64,000 nt of DNA from Deltaproteobacteria bacterium. GTDB taxonomy: Bacteria; Bdellovibrionota; Bdellovibrionia; Bdellovibrionales; JAMPXM01. How positions within the stretch are numbered: the first letter of the stretch is position 1; each line of letters begins with the position of its first letter. The notes under the pieces were generated by a model, which was not told where the DNA came from, made no database searches, and saw nothing but the letters and a program-made list of their open reading frames with translations. Positions 18,174-27,880 of the stretch are shown here, one piece after another. The stretch is from contig JAFLCB010000008.1 in NCBI GenBank assembly GCA_017302795.1, forward strand, positions 165,879 to 229,878. The letters are read 5' to 3'. The position numbers were made by a program, and so were the translations under genes.

Positions 18174-20366
18174 ATGGAAATTTCACGCGAGAAAGATTCT
18201 AAGCGACAAGGAACTGACAGCATGAGCATTCAAGAGTCTATTCGTATAGTACCTAAAGATGATGTGGCCCTTATTGAATTTGATTTAGTCGGCGAAAAGG
18301 CTAATAAATTTTCGACACCGGTCATGGTTCGTTTCAAAGAAGTTTTGGAAGAGGTCGGACGAGGGCCTTACGCAGCCGCAGTTATTGTTTCTAGGAAACC
18401 GTCTATTTTTATAGCTGGCGCGGATATCGATGAAATTCGAGCGATGAAGAAAGTCGATGACTTCAAATCTGCAATTACCAAAGCTCACGATATTTTCGGA
18501 CTTATTGAACAGATGAAAATCCCGGTGATAGCGGCTGTTAACGGCGCATGCATGGGCGGCGGTTGTGAAATGATACTTGCCTGCGATTACCGTTTCGCGA
18601 GCGACGATCCGTCCACTAAAATCGGTCTACCGGAAGTGAAGCTAGGAATTATTCCAGGTTTCGGCGGCTGCGTTAGACTTCCGCGAGTCATCGGTTATCA
18701 AGCGGCGCTCGATATCATCGTCAAAGGTGGCGCGGTCGATTCTCGCAAAGCAGAAAAGCTGGGACTTGTCGACCAAGTCATGCACCCGTCGCTTCTAGAA
18801 AAACGCGCGATTGAATTCGCTAGACAAATTGCAAATAAAGGAAAGCGTCGCAAACAGTACCAACCGAAAGGTGCGGTGATGGCTGCGATGGAACTCCTGC
18901 CGGCCAGATTGTTTGTATTTGGCCAGTGGAAGAAGGGGACGCTCAAAGAAACCTCTGGGCATTACCCAGCACCCGTCAAAGCTATCGAAGTGGTTGAAAA
19001 GACCTATGGGATGTCGGACCAAACGGCGGCACTAAAAATCGAAATGGACGGCTTTTGCGAAGTGGCCGTCACTGACGTTTCAAAAAATCTAATCAATGTG
19101 TTCTTTTTGATGGAGTCCGTGAAAAAGAAGACGGGTGTTTCTGGCGACGTGAAAGCGCGCCCAGTGAAGTCACTTGGAGTGCTTGGCGCGGGCACCATGG
19201 GTGGAGGCATCGCTTACGTCGCTGCTGACAAGGGAATCGACGTCCGCATGAAGGATATCAATTATCCAGCGGTCGCCCTTGGTCTTCGCCATGCCCGTGA
19301 TCTTTGGGATAAACTTGTAAAGCGCAAAAAAATCGATCGGTACGAATTCAATCGGAAGATGGCGAAGGTCACCGGTGGCTTGGATTTCGCTGGCTTCAAG
19401 CAACTCGACGTTGTGGTTGAAGCCATCGTTGAAGACATGGGGATCAAAAAGAAAGTCATCGCTGAAACAGCTGCCAACTGCCGGCCAGATTGTATTATTG
19501 CGACGAACACGTCGTCCTTGTCCGTCACAGAAATGGCGAAAGGGCACCCGCATCCAGAAAATTTTGTCGGGATGCACTTTTTCAACCCAGTCCACAAAAT
19601 GCCTTTGGTGGAAGTCATCCGCGGGGAAAAATCCAGCGATGAAGCAGTAGCCACGATCTTTGAACTCTCGAAAAAAATGGGCAAACTTCCGGTGGTCGTA
19701 AAAGACGGTCCTGGATTTTTGGTGAACCGAATTCTAGTACCGTACTTGATCGAAGCGGCGTGGCTTCTTCAAGACGGGATGTCGGTCGAAACAGTGGATC
19801 GCCGATACAAACATGAATTCGGTATGCCGATGGGGCCGTTTGCTTTGATGGACGAAATCGGAATTGATGTTTGCATCAAAGTTTCTAAAATCTTTCACGA
19901 ATCGCTTGGCGAAAGGATTATGATTCCGCCGGTGATGAAGAAGCTTTCAGAAAACAAAGAGCGCCTCGGGAAAAAGAGCGGAAAAGGATTTTATGTTTAC
20001 GACGAGAAAGGGAAGTCGTTAGGAGTAGACGCGACAGTTTATTCCGAGCTCGGGCTTCAGGCGCCAAGCGATAAGCTCTCGGCCGAGGAAACCGTTCGTC
20101 GCGGAATCTTCCCTATGATCAACGAAGCGGCCCTTGCGCTGATTGAAGAGCATGTGGTCGAAACGGCTGATGAAGTCGATCTCGGTATGATCACTGGGAC
20201 GGGCTTTCCGCCATTCCGCGGAGGACTGCTTCGATATGCAGACTCGGTTGGTGCGAAGATCATTTGCGACGAGCTTGAGGTTCTAGCTGGAAAATACGGC
20301 GAGCGCTTCAAGCCATGTACACCACTTAAGAACATGGCGAAGACCGACCGTAAGTTTTATTCTTAA
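18174..20366 (+). CDS. Fatty-acid oxidation complex alpha subunit (enoyl-CoA hydratase/3-hydroxyacyl-CoA dehydrogenase, FadJ-like)
   Basis: Two-step hydration and oxidation of enoyl-CoA. The crotonase domain occupies residues ~20-210, with the oxyanion-hole segments FIAGADIDEI and NGACMGGGCE and the catalytic glutamate region GLPEVKLGIIPGFGG. The NAD-binding fold starts at GVLGAGTMGGG (~residue 335). Dehydrogenase signatures are NTSSLSVTEMA and GMHFFNPVHKMPLVEV, ending in the helical C-terminal domains (GFLVNRI, GTGFPPFRGG). It has 730 residues, as in FadB/FadJ. A second start at ATG 18222 (AAGGAA upstream, MSIQESIRI) is equally plausible. It is transcribed with the thiolase, and a hairpin follows the stop. 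Confidence 0.93.
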   Translation: MEISREKDSKRQGTDSMSIQESIRIVPKDDVALIEFDLVGEKANKFSTPVMVRFKEVLEEVGRGPYAAAVIVSRKPSIFIAGADIDEIRAMKKVDDFKSAITKAHDIFGLIEQMKIPVIAAVNGACMGGGCEMILACDYRFASDDPSTKIGLPEVKLGIIPGFGGCVRLPRVIGYQAALDIIVKGGAVDSRKAEKLGLVDQVMHPSLLEKRAIEFARQIANKGKRRKQYQPKGAVMAAMELLPARLFVFGQWKKGTLKETSGHYPAPVKAIEVVEKTYGMSDQTAALKIEMDGFCEVAVTDVSKNLINVFFLMESVKKKTGVSGDVKARPVKSLGVLGAGTMGGGIAYVAADKGIDVRMKDINYPAVALGLRHARDLWDKLVKRKKIDRYEFNRKMAKVTGGLDFAGFKQLDVVVEAIVEDMGIKKKVIAETAANCRPDCIIATNTSSLSVTEMAKGHPHPENFVGMHFFNPVHKMPLVEVIRGEKSSDEAVATIFELSKKMGKLPVVVKDGPGFLVNRILVPYLIEAAWLLQDGMSVETVDRRYKHEFGMPMGPFALMDEIGIDVCIKVSKIFHESLGERIMIPPVMKKLSENKERLGKKSGKGFYVYDEKGKSLGVDATVYSELGLQAPSDKLSAEETVRRGIFPMINEAALALIEEHVVETADEVDLGMITGTGFPPFRGGLLRYADSVGAKIICDELEVLAGKYGERFKPCTPLKNMAKTDRKFYS

Positions 20367-20374
20367 TGCTGCAG

Positions 20375-20403
20375 AAAGGCCCTCGCTAGCTATGGGGGTC
20401 TTT
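20375..20403 (+). terminator. Possible intrinsic terminator of the beta-oxidation operon
   Basis: Eight-bp stem AAAGGCCC / GGGTCTTT (one G-U pair) with a 13-base loop, nine bases after the fadJ-like stop, ending in CTTT and followed by AGCTTTTGATT. Moderate strength. Confidence 0.5.
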
Positions 20404-20607
20404 AGCTTTTGATTCGTCGGATCTGGTGTCTAGGGTTTGAACAGCTGTCATCTGTGCTTGTCACACTTGAACCGGGCTGTCTCTTTTGATTCTGATCTAT
20501 GAATAAATGAAGCTTGGCCTCAATGCCCCTCAATGCCGATGGCCCGAGCCTTGCCCTACCTGTATATGCGTCTCCAAATGGAGTCGCGTGAAAGCAGGAG
20601 GTCCACA

Positions 20608-21327
20608 ATGAAGACGTGCATAACGACACAAGCGGCGCCTAAGCACAAGGCGGCCTCGCCTAACAGGCCAATGTCGTCCATCAAGAATGTCGTCGCTTTA
20701 TTGCTGGCAACGCTCAGTCTAGCCGCCTGTAGTAAGGAAGAAGGCTCTACGCCAATCATGGGTCGCAACGGTCAAGCGATCAACATCGCTGCCGCTGCAG
20801 GAATCTCATTAAATGGTTGGGTCATTGTCGATGCTTCTCAACAAGATTTGTTTCAAGATGCCGTCACTGGGTTTGTAGAAGCAGCCATGCCGGCCGAGTA
20901 CTTGGGCTATGTTTCCGGACGCGCCACTGGCGGTACCGGATTTTTCGTCGGCGGAAAAGTAGAACTTCAGACCGGAATTCTCAGTGCAACGGCTAGCAAT
21001 CCGCAAACAAACGTGCGCTTAGATTCGAAGCTTTTGGTCGGGATCTATGATGAGTTTACGGGACGTCCCGATGCCAGCGGAAAAGTAGTCGAGCCGATTT
21101 CGCGCTACCTCACGCAGTCGTCTGGCTACGTTCAAGGGAACCGCGCTATTTTGAAGTTTACAGATTCTTTAGGTTCGATCGAAATCGATGGCACATTCGA
21201 TTCGAACACTTTCGAGGGAACAGTTACTTACGACAACCTCCGTCGCCACGACGGCCAAGGCGAAGGCGCTGCTGGAAATATAGGATGGATTCAAGTTCCT
21301 ACCTGTCAGTTCTTCCGCTGTCGATAA
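20608..21327 (+). CDS. Hypothetical lipoprotein
   Basis: Unrecognised 239-residue lipoprotein. The lipobox LSLAAC follows the hydrophobic stretch VVALLLATLSLA. The start at ATG 20608 is supported by a perfect AGGAGG six bases upstream, giving an unusually long charged n-region before the hydrophobic core. ATG 20671 (MSSIKN) would give a normal-length signal but has no ribosome site. The mature part is Gly/Thr-rich with alternating beta-strand pattern (GYVSGRATGGTGFFVGGKVELQTG and later IEIDGTFDSNTFEGTVTYD, given here only as landmarks), consistent with a small beta-sandwich or barrel. It ends in CQFFRCR with two cysteines. Monocistronic. Confidence 0.72.
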   Translation: MKTCITTQAAPKHKAASPNRPMSSIKNVVALLLATLSLAACSKEEGSTPIMGRNGQAINIAAAAGISLNGWVIVDASQQDLFQDAVTGFVEAAMPAEYLGYVSGRATGGTGFFVGGKVELQTGILSATASNPQTNVRLDSKLLVGIYDEFTGRPDASGKVVEPISRYLTQSSGYVQGNRAILKFTDSLGSIEIDGTFDSNTFEGTVTYDNLRRHDGQGEGAAGNIGWIQVPTCQFFRCR

Positions 21328-21436
21328 TCTGATTGGAAAGTCTAACGCATAGTACCCACATTGCTCCGTCGCGGAGCGAAAATTTCGATGTGAAAAGTTT
21401 GATTTCGCTGCTGGATGCACCACACAATGGCGGCGT

Positions 21437-22564
21437 ATGCCGCAATCTTCACTCCCTCTGCAACGTTCCCCATTTTCCTTTTCGCGCTCGACTTTGGATT
21501 GCGTTGTCGGTGGACGTTCGGCGCTCGATCTTTCGCGCCTTGAAATTTTCACGAAATCAGAAGCAAGAGAGTTCGTTCAAACGTACGGTTACGATCTCGA
21601 TAACCCGGCCGAGCGAGACGAGCTCTGGGCCACGCATCGACGCGCATTAGCGATGATCCGCGAACAGCTTTTGGATGAGGGCGAGGAAGTCCCCGCTGAG
21701 ATCTCTGACCCCACGATGCTGGATGATTTGTCGGATCTTTTGCTGTTGGCCAGTAGTCGCGAACCTGGCGCTGCTCATTTGCAAAAGTGGGCTTGTGCAC
21801 TGTTAAAGGTAATGCACGTGTACGTGCACCTGCGAAACGATTTGTTTTCCGCATTTCGAGACGAAATTCAGCGCCAAATTCTAAAGCCTCTTGAGGCGGC
21901 CATTTCGATCGAGGATGGACGGACTTTTATAAACGCGTCCGAGCGGTTTGAGCTCGGTCGTTTTGAAGTGAAGCCATTTAAAACAACGGCATCGTCGGTG
22001 ATCAAACTTCTTGCGCGTCCCGAGAGAGTGGCGTTGACGCTACTTGATAAGCTAGGCGTCCGATTTGTGACGAAGAACGTTTTTGATTCTTTTCGAATTG
22101 TCAGGTTTCTAGTTGAATCTCATATCGTCAGCTATCCGCACATTATTCCTGATCAAAGCTCGAATACTTTATACCCTCTGAATTTGTTCGTCGAAGCAAT
22201 GGATGAGCTTGAACATTCGCAAGCGAAAGAAGGCTCGATTTCAGACGCGGTTATTGAGGATTGGCTTCTAAAAAGTTTTGAAGACCATGCCGCACGCGCC
22301 GAGTTCAAAGAAAAATTGAACCAGTTCTCTGGGCCTGATCATCGATTTATAAAGTTCATCAATCGGAAATTAATCACGGTGAACGTCGGGTCTGAGCAAG
22401 CCAAGCGAAGTTTTCGCTTTTTCTATCCATTTGAAATTCAGATTATGGACGAGGCGACCTGGCATAAAAATCTGTCCGGACCGACTGCCCATGATCAATA
22501 TAAAGAACGCCAAAGAAAGCGCGCGCGCGAACGGGCATTTGGGGTATCCCATGAAGTTCTCTAG
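21437..22564 (+). CDS. Conserved hypothetical protein (possibly TIGR04552-type)
   Basis: Soluble 375-residue protein of unknown function. From memory it resembles the family named TIGR04552, found in deltaproteobacteria and Bdellovibrio-like genomes, but I cannot verify this. Landmarks: FTKSEAREFVQTYGYDLDNP near residue 40, a helix-rich middle (HLQKWACALLKVMHVYVHLR), then LLDKLGVRFVTKNVFDSFRI followed by HIIPDQSSNTLYPLNLF. The C-terminus is very basic (KERQRKRARERA). The ATG at 21437 lacks a clear Shine-Dalgarno sequence; translation could begin further in. It overlaps the start of plsC by 14 bases and is probably co-transcribed with it. Confidence 0.72.
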   Translation: MPQSSLPLQRSPFSFSRSTLDCVVGGRSALDLSRLEIFTKSEAREFVQTYGYDLDNPAERDELWATHRRALAMIREQLLDEGEEVPAEISDPTMLDDLSDLLLLASSREPGAAHLQKWACALLKVMHVYVHLRNDLFSAFRDEIQRQILKPLEAAISIEDGRTFINASERFELGRFEVKPFKTTASSVIKLLARPERVALTLLDKLGVRFVTKNVFDSFRIVRFLVESHIVSYPHIIPDQSSNTLYPLNLFVEAMDELEHSQAKEGSISDAVIEDWLLKSFEDHAARAEFKEKLNQFSGPDHRFIKFINRKLITVNVGSEQAKRSFRFFYPFEIQIMDEATWHKNLSGPTAHDQYKERQRKRARERAFGVSHEVL

Positions 22565-23369
22565 CTTACCCATCTATGTCGCGACCGTGCTTCGCGCTTT
22601 AATTGGAATAGTTTTGCTCCCTCCTTGGACTGTCTTTGTAAGTGTGACAGTGATTCTCTTAGGTGCCCTCGGGCGAATCGATCAGGTCACGTATTGGATG
22701 GCAACGTGGTCGAAGGCCGTGCTTTGGTTTTATGGCGTCGATGTCATTCATGACGGCTTAGAAAAAATCCCGGCCCAAGGTGGTGCGATTTTGCTGTTTA
22801 ATCACCAAAGCCATTTTGATGTGCCGGCGGTGACGGCGTATTCCGGACGACGACTTCGCTACGGTGCTAAAATTGAACTGTTCCGGATTCCCTTTTTCGG
22901 TCCTGCGATTCGCGCTTCTGGTTGTTTGCCAATTGCTCGAGACAATCGAACGGAAGTGCTAAGAATCTACGACGAGGCCGCAGCGCGCTTCAAAGAAGGC
23001 GTCGTGTTCGCGTTGGCTCCTGAAGGAACGCGACAAGCAAAGCCAGTGCTTGGAAATTTTAAAAAGGGTCCGTTTATTTTCGCAGTCAAAAGTAAAGTGC
23101 CGGTCGTTCCTGTCGTCATTGAAGGTGCAGACAGAGTGCTGCCGAAGGGCGATCTCCTCGTGAATATTGGGCAGTGGAGAAGGACTATTCGCGTTCGCGG
23201 CCTTGATCCGCTTTATCCCGCGGTGGTAGGTGAGTCAGAACCTCTGGTAAACAGTGCGGTAACGGATTTGTTAGAGCGTTCGCGAACAGAATTTGAAAAA
23301 AGCTATTTGGAGCTTCAAAGGTTAGCTCAAGCGGCGAAACGCGGCGCTAGTTCTGGAGAACCCATTTGA
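22551..23369 (+). CDS. 1-acyl-sn-glycerol-3-phosphate acyltransferase family protein (PlsC-like)
   Basis: Transfers an acyl chain to lysophosphatidic acid or a related acceptor at the inner membrane. The 272-residue protein starts at ATG 22551 (GGGG seven bases upstream; the longer frame from 22431 is only the previous gene read in another frame). There are two N-terminal hydrophobic segments (residues ~6-40). The catalytic NHQSHFD motif (H-x4-D) follows, then the substrate motif CLPIARDN and the third motif APEGTRQ, and PVVPVVIEG. Its last 23 bases overlap the convergent SH3-like gene. Confidence 0.88.
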   Translation: MKFSSLPIYVATVLRALIGIVLLPPWTVFVSVTVILLGALGRIDQVTYWMATWSKAVLWFYGVDVIHDGLEKIPAQGGAILLFNHQSHFDVPAVTAYSGRRLRYGAKIELFRIPFFGPAIRASGCLPIARDNRTEVLRIYDEAAARFKEGVVFALAPEGTRQAKPVLGNFKKGPFIFAVKSKVPVVPVVIEGADRVLPKGDLLVNIGQWRRTIRVRGLDPLYPAVVGESEPLVNSAVTDLLERSRTEFEKSYLELQRLAQAAKRGASSGEPI

Positions 23370-24735
23370 CGCCTCGGTCGGCGGTTCGCATTCTGACGGG
23401 CCGAGACCTACCGACATCAAGTTGAACTTCGATTACATCGAGTAGGCTGGATTTGTCGTTGATGACGCTGACATTTGAAATTCGAAGCCGCGCAGGCGGC
23501 AATCCAGTCTCCGTTTTTACTTTTTCCACGAGTCGGTCCCAACGGATCCATTGTTCAAAACTTTCTCCGTGATCCCGCGACATATAAGGGCCAATTAAAA
23601 TCAGTCCGCTTTTCGTAATCGCCAAGGGATAATTCTTATCTTCAAATTTCGGAATCTTCGCCCATTCTCGGCCATCGCGACTTTTAAAAATTCCTTTCGC
23701 ACTTGCGAAACGAAGTCCCGGTACGGCGTCGCTCGCGACCATGTCGAAGATTGCACGATTGAGCAGATCAGAGGTTGTTACCTTCATCGGCGGAACAAAT
23801 CCCGGTTGGTCGACCCGGTCGTCAGAAATCGGCCACCACAAAAAACCGTGTTCGGGAACTTTCACATAGCCCCAGCGAAGGTACTTTGAATCGATGACTT
23901 TTAAGACTTCCGGGCCTTGAAGATGTTTGATGATGTCAGAGTTCGGGTAGGGCGAAGAGCGAAGCTCAAGCCCGGAAACGAGCGTTCTGACCGAACCATC
24001 CGCAAGGTCGACCGGGAGCCAGGCATCCCTTCGATCGATCCATGCCGAGCCTGCTTCAGTTTGAAACTCAAGCCAAAGATGTCCGTCTGCATCTTTAGTC
24101 TGGATGACAGAAATTTCTTTGAACATAGGAAGACGATCGATCGGTGCAGAGCTTGATTTTGCTTGAAGGCGGACCGGAGTTTCACGAAACACCACGGCTC
24201 TTTCGATTTGATTTCCCTGATCGCGGATCAATGCTTCATTGAGAATCCAAGAGTCATGGTTGGGCGTCGAATCGCCAAGTACTCGCCCTCGTGACCAGGA
24301 ACTTGTTGTCTCTAGGATGATGACCTGAGAATTCTTTGGAATACGTCGCGAACGAAGAGCATCCATCGAAGGAGCTGACCGATCCGGCTCATTACGAACG
24401 GTGCGAGCGATCGAGGACATTTTCAGCGAAGTGAGTAGGTGATCTTCCGCCACCCAACCATATTGGCCCGCGTGTTGAACGCGGAACCACCTCTGCATAG
24501 CGGCGTCGCGGGAATCGCGAGTGCGCGCCTCTAGCCAGTCCCTCGCGTGGAATCCAGAAGGGTAGCGACTTTCTGGACGCAAATACACTGGTATGCCTGG
24601 CTCTTGGCTTGTCGCAACTGCTGCGTGCGCATGGAAACTGGAAGCAGTGAGAACAGCTAAAACAAACGTCGCAACAAACGCTGTGTGTCGCAAGACGCTA
24701 CGGAGGGTTTGAGTGAATATTTCGAAATTCTGCAT
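23347..24735 (-). CDS. Exported protein with SH3-like domains
   Basis: A 462-residue protein with a signal peptide (hydrophobic core TAFVATFVLAVLTASSF, cleavage near HAHA|A). Two or three bacterial SH3-like segments are suggested by RWFRVQHAGQYGWVAEDHLL, SWSRGRVLGDS-DSWILNEAL and LELRSSPYPNSDIIKHLQG-WGYVKV. The C-terminal half has GIFKSRDGREWAKIPKF and YMSRDHGESFEQW, repeated Asp-box-like turns as in sialidase or BNR-type propellers. It probably acts in the periplasm on or near the cell wall (inference). It is divergent from the OMP gene by 35 bases and convergent with plsC, overlapping 23 bases. Confidence 0.72.
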   Translation of the reverse strand: MQNFEIFTQTLRSVLRHTAFVATFVLAVLTASSFHAHAAVATSQEPGIPVYLRPESRYPSGFHARDWLEARTRDSRDAAMQRWFRVQHAGQYGWVAEDHLLTSLKMSSIARTVRNEPDRSAPSMDALRSRRIPKNSQVIILETTSSWSRGRVLGDSTPNHDSWILNEALIRDQGNQIERAVVFRETPVRLQAKSSSAPIDRLPMFKEISVIQTKDADGHLWLEFQTEAGSAWIDRRDAWLPVDLADGSVRTLVSGLELRSSPYPNSDIIKHLQGPEVLKVIDSKYLRWGYVKVPEHGFLWWPISDDRVDQPGFVPPMKVTTSDLLNRAIFDMVASDAVPGLRFASAKGIFKSRDGREWAKIPKFEDKNYPLAITKSGLILIGPYMSRDHGESFEQWIRWDRLVEKVKTETGLPPARLRISNVSVINDKSSLLDVIEVQLDVGRSRPVRMRTADRGVKWVLQN

Positions 24736-24770
24736 TTACGAGATTAGTTTCGCTCGGTAACGTCCGTCTG

Positions 24771-25940
24771 ATGATATTGATGCAGTGGGCCTCCTCCTTA
24801 TTCTATTCTTTGGTCGGGCTTTTTGTCGGACTTATGGTTGGCTTTTTGCCTATTCAGCCTGCGCACACTGAGGATTTGGCAGAGCGATTTGGAAAGTTTG
24901 AATGGTTAAGTCCGTGGATCGAAACTGGTGGGACTTATCTCGAACCGCGTGATGGGCGCTTTCAACTATTTAGCGCAAGCTTTGGTGGCCGCTGGATCGG
25001 CGCACTTTCTGAATTGCAAGACAACCGATCGATGGAGGCGCAGGTCGCCTTCGGAACGCGTTCTCTTGTGGCGCGCCCGTTGAGATATTCCGTGGATCTC
25101 GCTCAGGCAGATTCTTCGCACCCCGTTTTAACTGATGCGTTCGCGGGCGTACAGGGCGTTTGGGGTCGACTGCGTTTCGGTTTAATCCCTATGAAATTCG
25201 GACTTGAAGAGGGTAACGAAAGTGTTCGAACTTGGGTTCGGCCGCTTATCATTCGTCGAGGTCTTATCGGTCTCAGGGATACGGGGCTGCATTATTCTGT
25301 TTCCTCGGGCGGCTTCTATTCTGATTGGTTTGTTCATAATGGCGAAGGCGGTGAGGATCTTGACCGCGAGCTATGGATGACAGCGCGTTGGGAATACCGG
25401 CTGCGCACGTCACGCGTTCAATGGCGCTGGGGAGCTTCCGGGCAAGTTGGTCGCACGGCCCAAGTGGCAACCCATCCGGCAGGAAGTGTCATCGATGCTA
25501 ATGTCGAACTGGATGTCGATCAACCAAGCCGGCTGAGGTTCGCGTCGCTTTACATGTCGTCAGATTGGATGATCGGCGAAGGTCAGCGAGGCGACGAAAA
25601 TGATCGAAGGTTTGGCTTCGAGGCAGAAGCGTTTGGAGGCGAAGTTCTGCAAGATGTCCGGGCTCGTCGGTTACGGTCTGCCCGCGTTGACTTTCACTGG
25701 GACCCCGAAGACTTTTGGGGACTATTCTTGCGCGGAGAAGTGTTCGATCCCGATGCTCACGTTTCGGGCGACATGACCCATGAAGCGAGCTTTGGAATTC
25801 AACGTTACTTCCTACGTGGTTCGATGAAGCGTTCACTTCGCGGGCTAATGGTGGCGACGAAAGAGGTTATTGAAAATCGAGAACAGGATCGTCATCGGTT
25901 TGAGTTTCGCTTAAGGTTTTCTCCGGATCTCATCGATTAA
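24771..25940 (+). CDS. Putative outer-membrane beta-barrel protein
   Basis: A 389-residue protein with an N-terminal signal peptide (hydrophobic LVGLFVGLMVGFLPI, cleavage near AHT). The mature part consists of alternating polar/hydrophobic strands rich in Arg, Gly and aromatic residues (VWGRLRFGLIPMKFGLEEGN, WEYRLRTSRVQWRWGASGQV, SARVDFHWDPEDFWGLFLRG). This is the pattern of phosphate-selective-porin or alginate-porin-like barrels. It ends in FRLRFSPDLID rather than a terminal Phe. The start may be ATG 24771 or ATG 24780. The promoter must lie within the 35 bases shared with the divergent gene, or inside it. Confidence 0.7.
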   Translation: MILMQWASSLFYSLVGLFVGLMVGFLPIQPAHTEDLAERFGKFEWLSPWIETGGTYLEPRDGRFQLFSASFGGRWIGALSELQDNRSMEAQVAFGTRSLVARPLRYSVDLAQADSSHPVLTDAFAGVQGVWGRLRFGLIPMKFGLEEGNESVRTWVRPLIIRRGLIGLRDTGLHYSVSSGGFYSDWFVHNGEGGEDLDRELWMTARWEYRLRTSRVQWRWGASGQVGRTAQVATHPAGSVIDANVELDVDQPSRLRFASLYMSSDWMIGEGQRGDENDRRFGFEAEAFGGEVLQDVRARRLRSARVDFHWDPEDFWGLFLRGEVFDPDAHVSGDMTHEASFGIQRYFLRGSMKRSLRGLMVATKEVIENREQDRHRFEFRLRFSPDLID

Positions 25941-26036
25941 AATCTTGAGTCGCCGAGGTCGACTCCGTTAAAGTTCGGCAGTTACTAACGGCTTCTTTGT
26001 CGGTCGACGTTCTGGTCGTTTTTTAGGGAGAACTAT

Positions 26037-26891
26037 ATGGGAAATAACATTCAGCTTTTAGGTGTTGTTGGCGCGGGCCAAATGGGAAATGGGATCGCAC
26101 AGGTCGCGTCGGCTTCAGGAATTCAAGTCGTGATGGTCGACATTTCTGCCGCAGCTGTTGAAAAAGGCGTGGCGACGATTTCCTCCAGCTGTGATCGACT
26201 CATCAAAAAAGAAAAAATGTCGGAGGTCGATAAAGGCGCGCTTTTGGGTCGGATCAAGACTGCGACCGATACGTCGGCTTTGAATGCGTGTGACCTGGTT
26301 ATTGAGGCGGCGACAGAAAATGTCGAGTTAAAATTGAAAATCTTCGCTGACCTCGATTCTAAAGTTAAAAAAGACGCGATTCTTTGCACGAACACGTCAT
26401 CCATTTCCATTACGAAAATTGCGGCTGCGACAAAAAGACCGGACAAAGTTGCCGGCATGCACTTCATGAATCCCGTTCCGTTGATGACGTTGGTCGAGGG
26501 AATTCGCGGGCTGCAAACTTCGGCTGATACATTTAAGGCTGTCGAGGGTTTGGCGAGTAAAATGGGAAAGGTATTCATCGAAGGTCGCGACATACCTGGC
26601 TTTATCGTCAATCGCATTTTGATGCCGATGATTAACGAGGCATTCTATGCGCTTTACGAAGGAATTGCTGAGGCTAAGGGAATCGATGAAGCGATGAAGC
26701 TTGGAACTAATCAGCCCATGGGACCACTGACTCTCGCTGATTTTATTGGTTTGGATACGTGTCTCGCAATTATGAATGTGCTGCACGACGGTTTGGGCGA
26801 CACGAAGTACCGTCCCTGTCCATTGTTAGTGAAATACGTCGAGGCGGGTTGGCTAGGTCGAAAAACAGGTCGTGGCGTTTACACGTACTAG
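26037..26891 (+). CDS. 3-hydroxybutyryl-CoA dehydrogenase (3-hydroxyacyl-CoA dehydrogenase)
   Basis: NAD(P)-dependent oxidation of 3-hydroxyacyl-CoA to acetoacetyl-CoA or homologues. The 284-residue single-domain enzyme has the nucleotide motif GVVGAGQMGNGIAQ at residues ~9-22. The catalytic histidine region is GMHFMNPVPLMTLVE. The segments CTNTSSISITKIA, DIPGFIVNRILMPMINEAF and the C-terminal GRKTGRGVYTY are typical. The start at ATG 26037 is preceded by TAGGGAG at good spacing. It is close to a crotonase gene in the same direction, 146 bases apart, and the two may act together on short chains. Confidence 0.94.
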   Translation: MGNNIQLLGVVGAGQMGNGIAQVASASGIQVVMVDISAAAVEKGVATISSSCDRLIKKEKMSEVDKGALLGRIKTATDTSALNACDLVIEAATENVELKLKIFADLDSKVKKDAILCTNTSSISITKIAAATKRPDKVAGMHFMNPVPLMTLVEGIRGLQTSADTFKAVEGLASKMGKVFIEGRDIPGFIVNRILMPMINEAFYALYEGIAEAKGIDEAMKLGTNQPMGPLTLADFIGLDTCLAIMNVLHDGLGDTKYRPCPLLVKYVEAGWLGRKTGRGVYTY

Positions 26892-27037
26892 CTGGCGTGG
26901 CACCGAGTTTCCAGTTGGGACTAGAAGGTGACTATTAAGTTTTTCGAGAAGCAGTGCCGGTTGGCCGCTATGAAAACCGATCCGGTTGGCCGTAGTCCAA
27001 ATCATATAGCCTATAAATTCTTGCGAGAGGTGCTCAC

Positions 27038-27829
27038 ATGACTTTACCTACTTTAAAAAACATCGAGCTTGCCCGAGAAGGAGCTGTCTTAGTCGCGACA
27101 ATCGCGCGCCCCGAGGCGCTCAACGCATTGAACAACGACAGCGTTGATTCCATTTCTGCCCTTGCCGATTTTGCCGCTGGAGATTCGCTGACGAAGGTTC
27201 TCGTCATCACTGGTAAAGGTGAGAAATCTTTTGTAGCTGGTGCAGACATCAAGGGTTTTGAGGGTGTTTCGCCGAAGGGTGCAGAAGAAATCGCGCAACG
27301 TGGGCAGACGGTTTTTACGAAGCTGACCCTCTTAGAGAAACCAGTCATTGCGGCAGTCAATGGATTTGCATTGGGCGGCGGGCTTGAGCTTGCCTTGGCT
27401 TGTGACCTGATCATCGCAAGTGAGAAGGCGAAGTTTGGACTTCCCGAATGTAAACTTGGTTTAATTCCTGGCTATGGCGGTACTGTTCGTCTACCGCGTT
27501 TGATTGGTACTGCTAAAGCCATGGAAATGGCGCTGACGGGTGGAATGCTATCAGCAGATGAGGCGTTGAAAGTTGGACTGGTTGTAAAAGTCGTTCCTCA
27601 TGGTGAGGCTTTAAAGGCTTCGTTAGAACTTGCGACACAAATGACGGCGCGAGCACCACTGGCTTTGGGTTTTATTAAACGGTCCATTCAAGAAGGACAG
27701 GCAATGTCGGTAACTGCGGCACAGGCCTTAGAGGCAAAGTACTTCGGATCGGTGTTTGCCACTGAAGACAAAACGGAAGGTGTCCGCGCCTTCATCGAAG
27801 GTCGCGAGCCGAAGTTCACAGGCCGCTAG
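27038..27829 (+). CDS. Enoyl-CoA hydratase (crotonase family)
   Basis: Adds water to short-chain enoyl-CoA. The 263-residue crotonase carries the oxyanion-hole pair SFVAGADIKGF and NGFALGGGLELALACD, and the two catalytic glutamates in GLPECKLGLIPGYGG. The C-terminal trimerisation helices include APLALGFIKRSI and EGVRAFIEGREPKF. Its own ribosome site is GAGAGG, about nine bases before ATG 27038. It forms a short-chain beta-oxidation pair with the dehydrogenase upstream. A GC-rich tandem repeat array begins about 50 bases after its stop. Confidence 0.93.
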   Translation: MTLPTLKNIELAREGAVLVATIARPEALNALNNDSVDSISALADFAAGDSLTKVLVITGKGEKSFVAGADIKGFEGVSPKGAEEIAQRGQTVFTKLTLLEKPVIAAVNGFALGGGLELALACDLIIASEKAKFGLPECKLGLIPGYGGTVRLPRLIGTAKAMEMALTGGMLSADEALKVGLVVKVVPHGEALKASLELATQMTARAPLALGFIKRSIQEGQAMSVTAAQALEAKYFGSVFATEDKTEGVRAFIEGREPKFTGR

Positions 27830-27880
27830 TACATTCGATGTTTAAATTTCCGGTTCTAAATTTGCGGGCGTCCACGGGGC

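Noticed and set aside
21363..21377. Hairpin GCTCCG-TCG-CGGAGC after the lipoprotein gene
   Set aside because: Short stem followed by GAAAATTT rather than a U tract; kept as a possible structure only.
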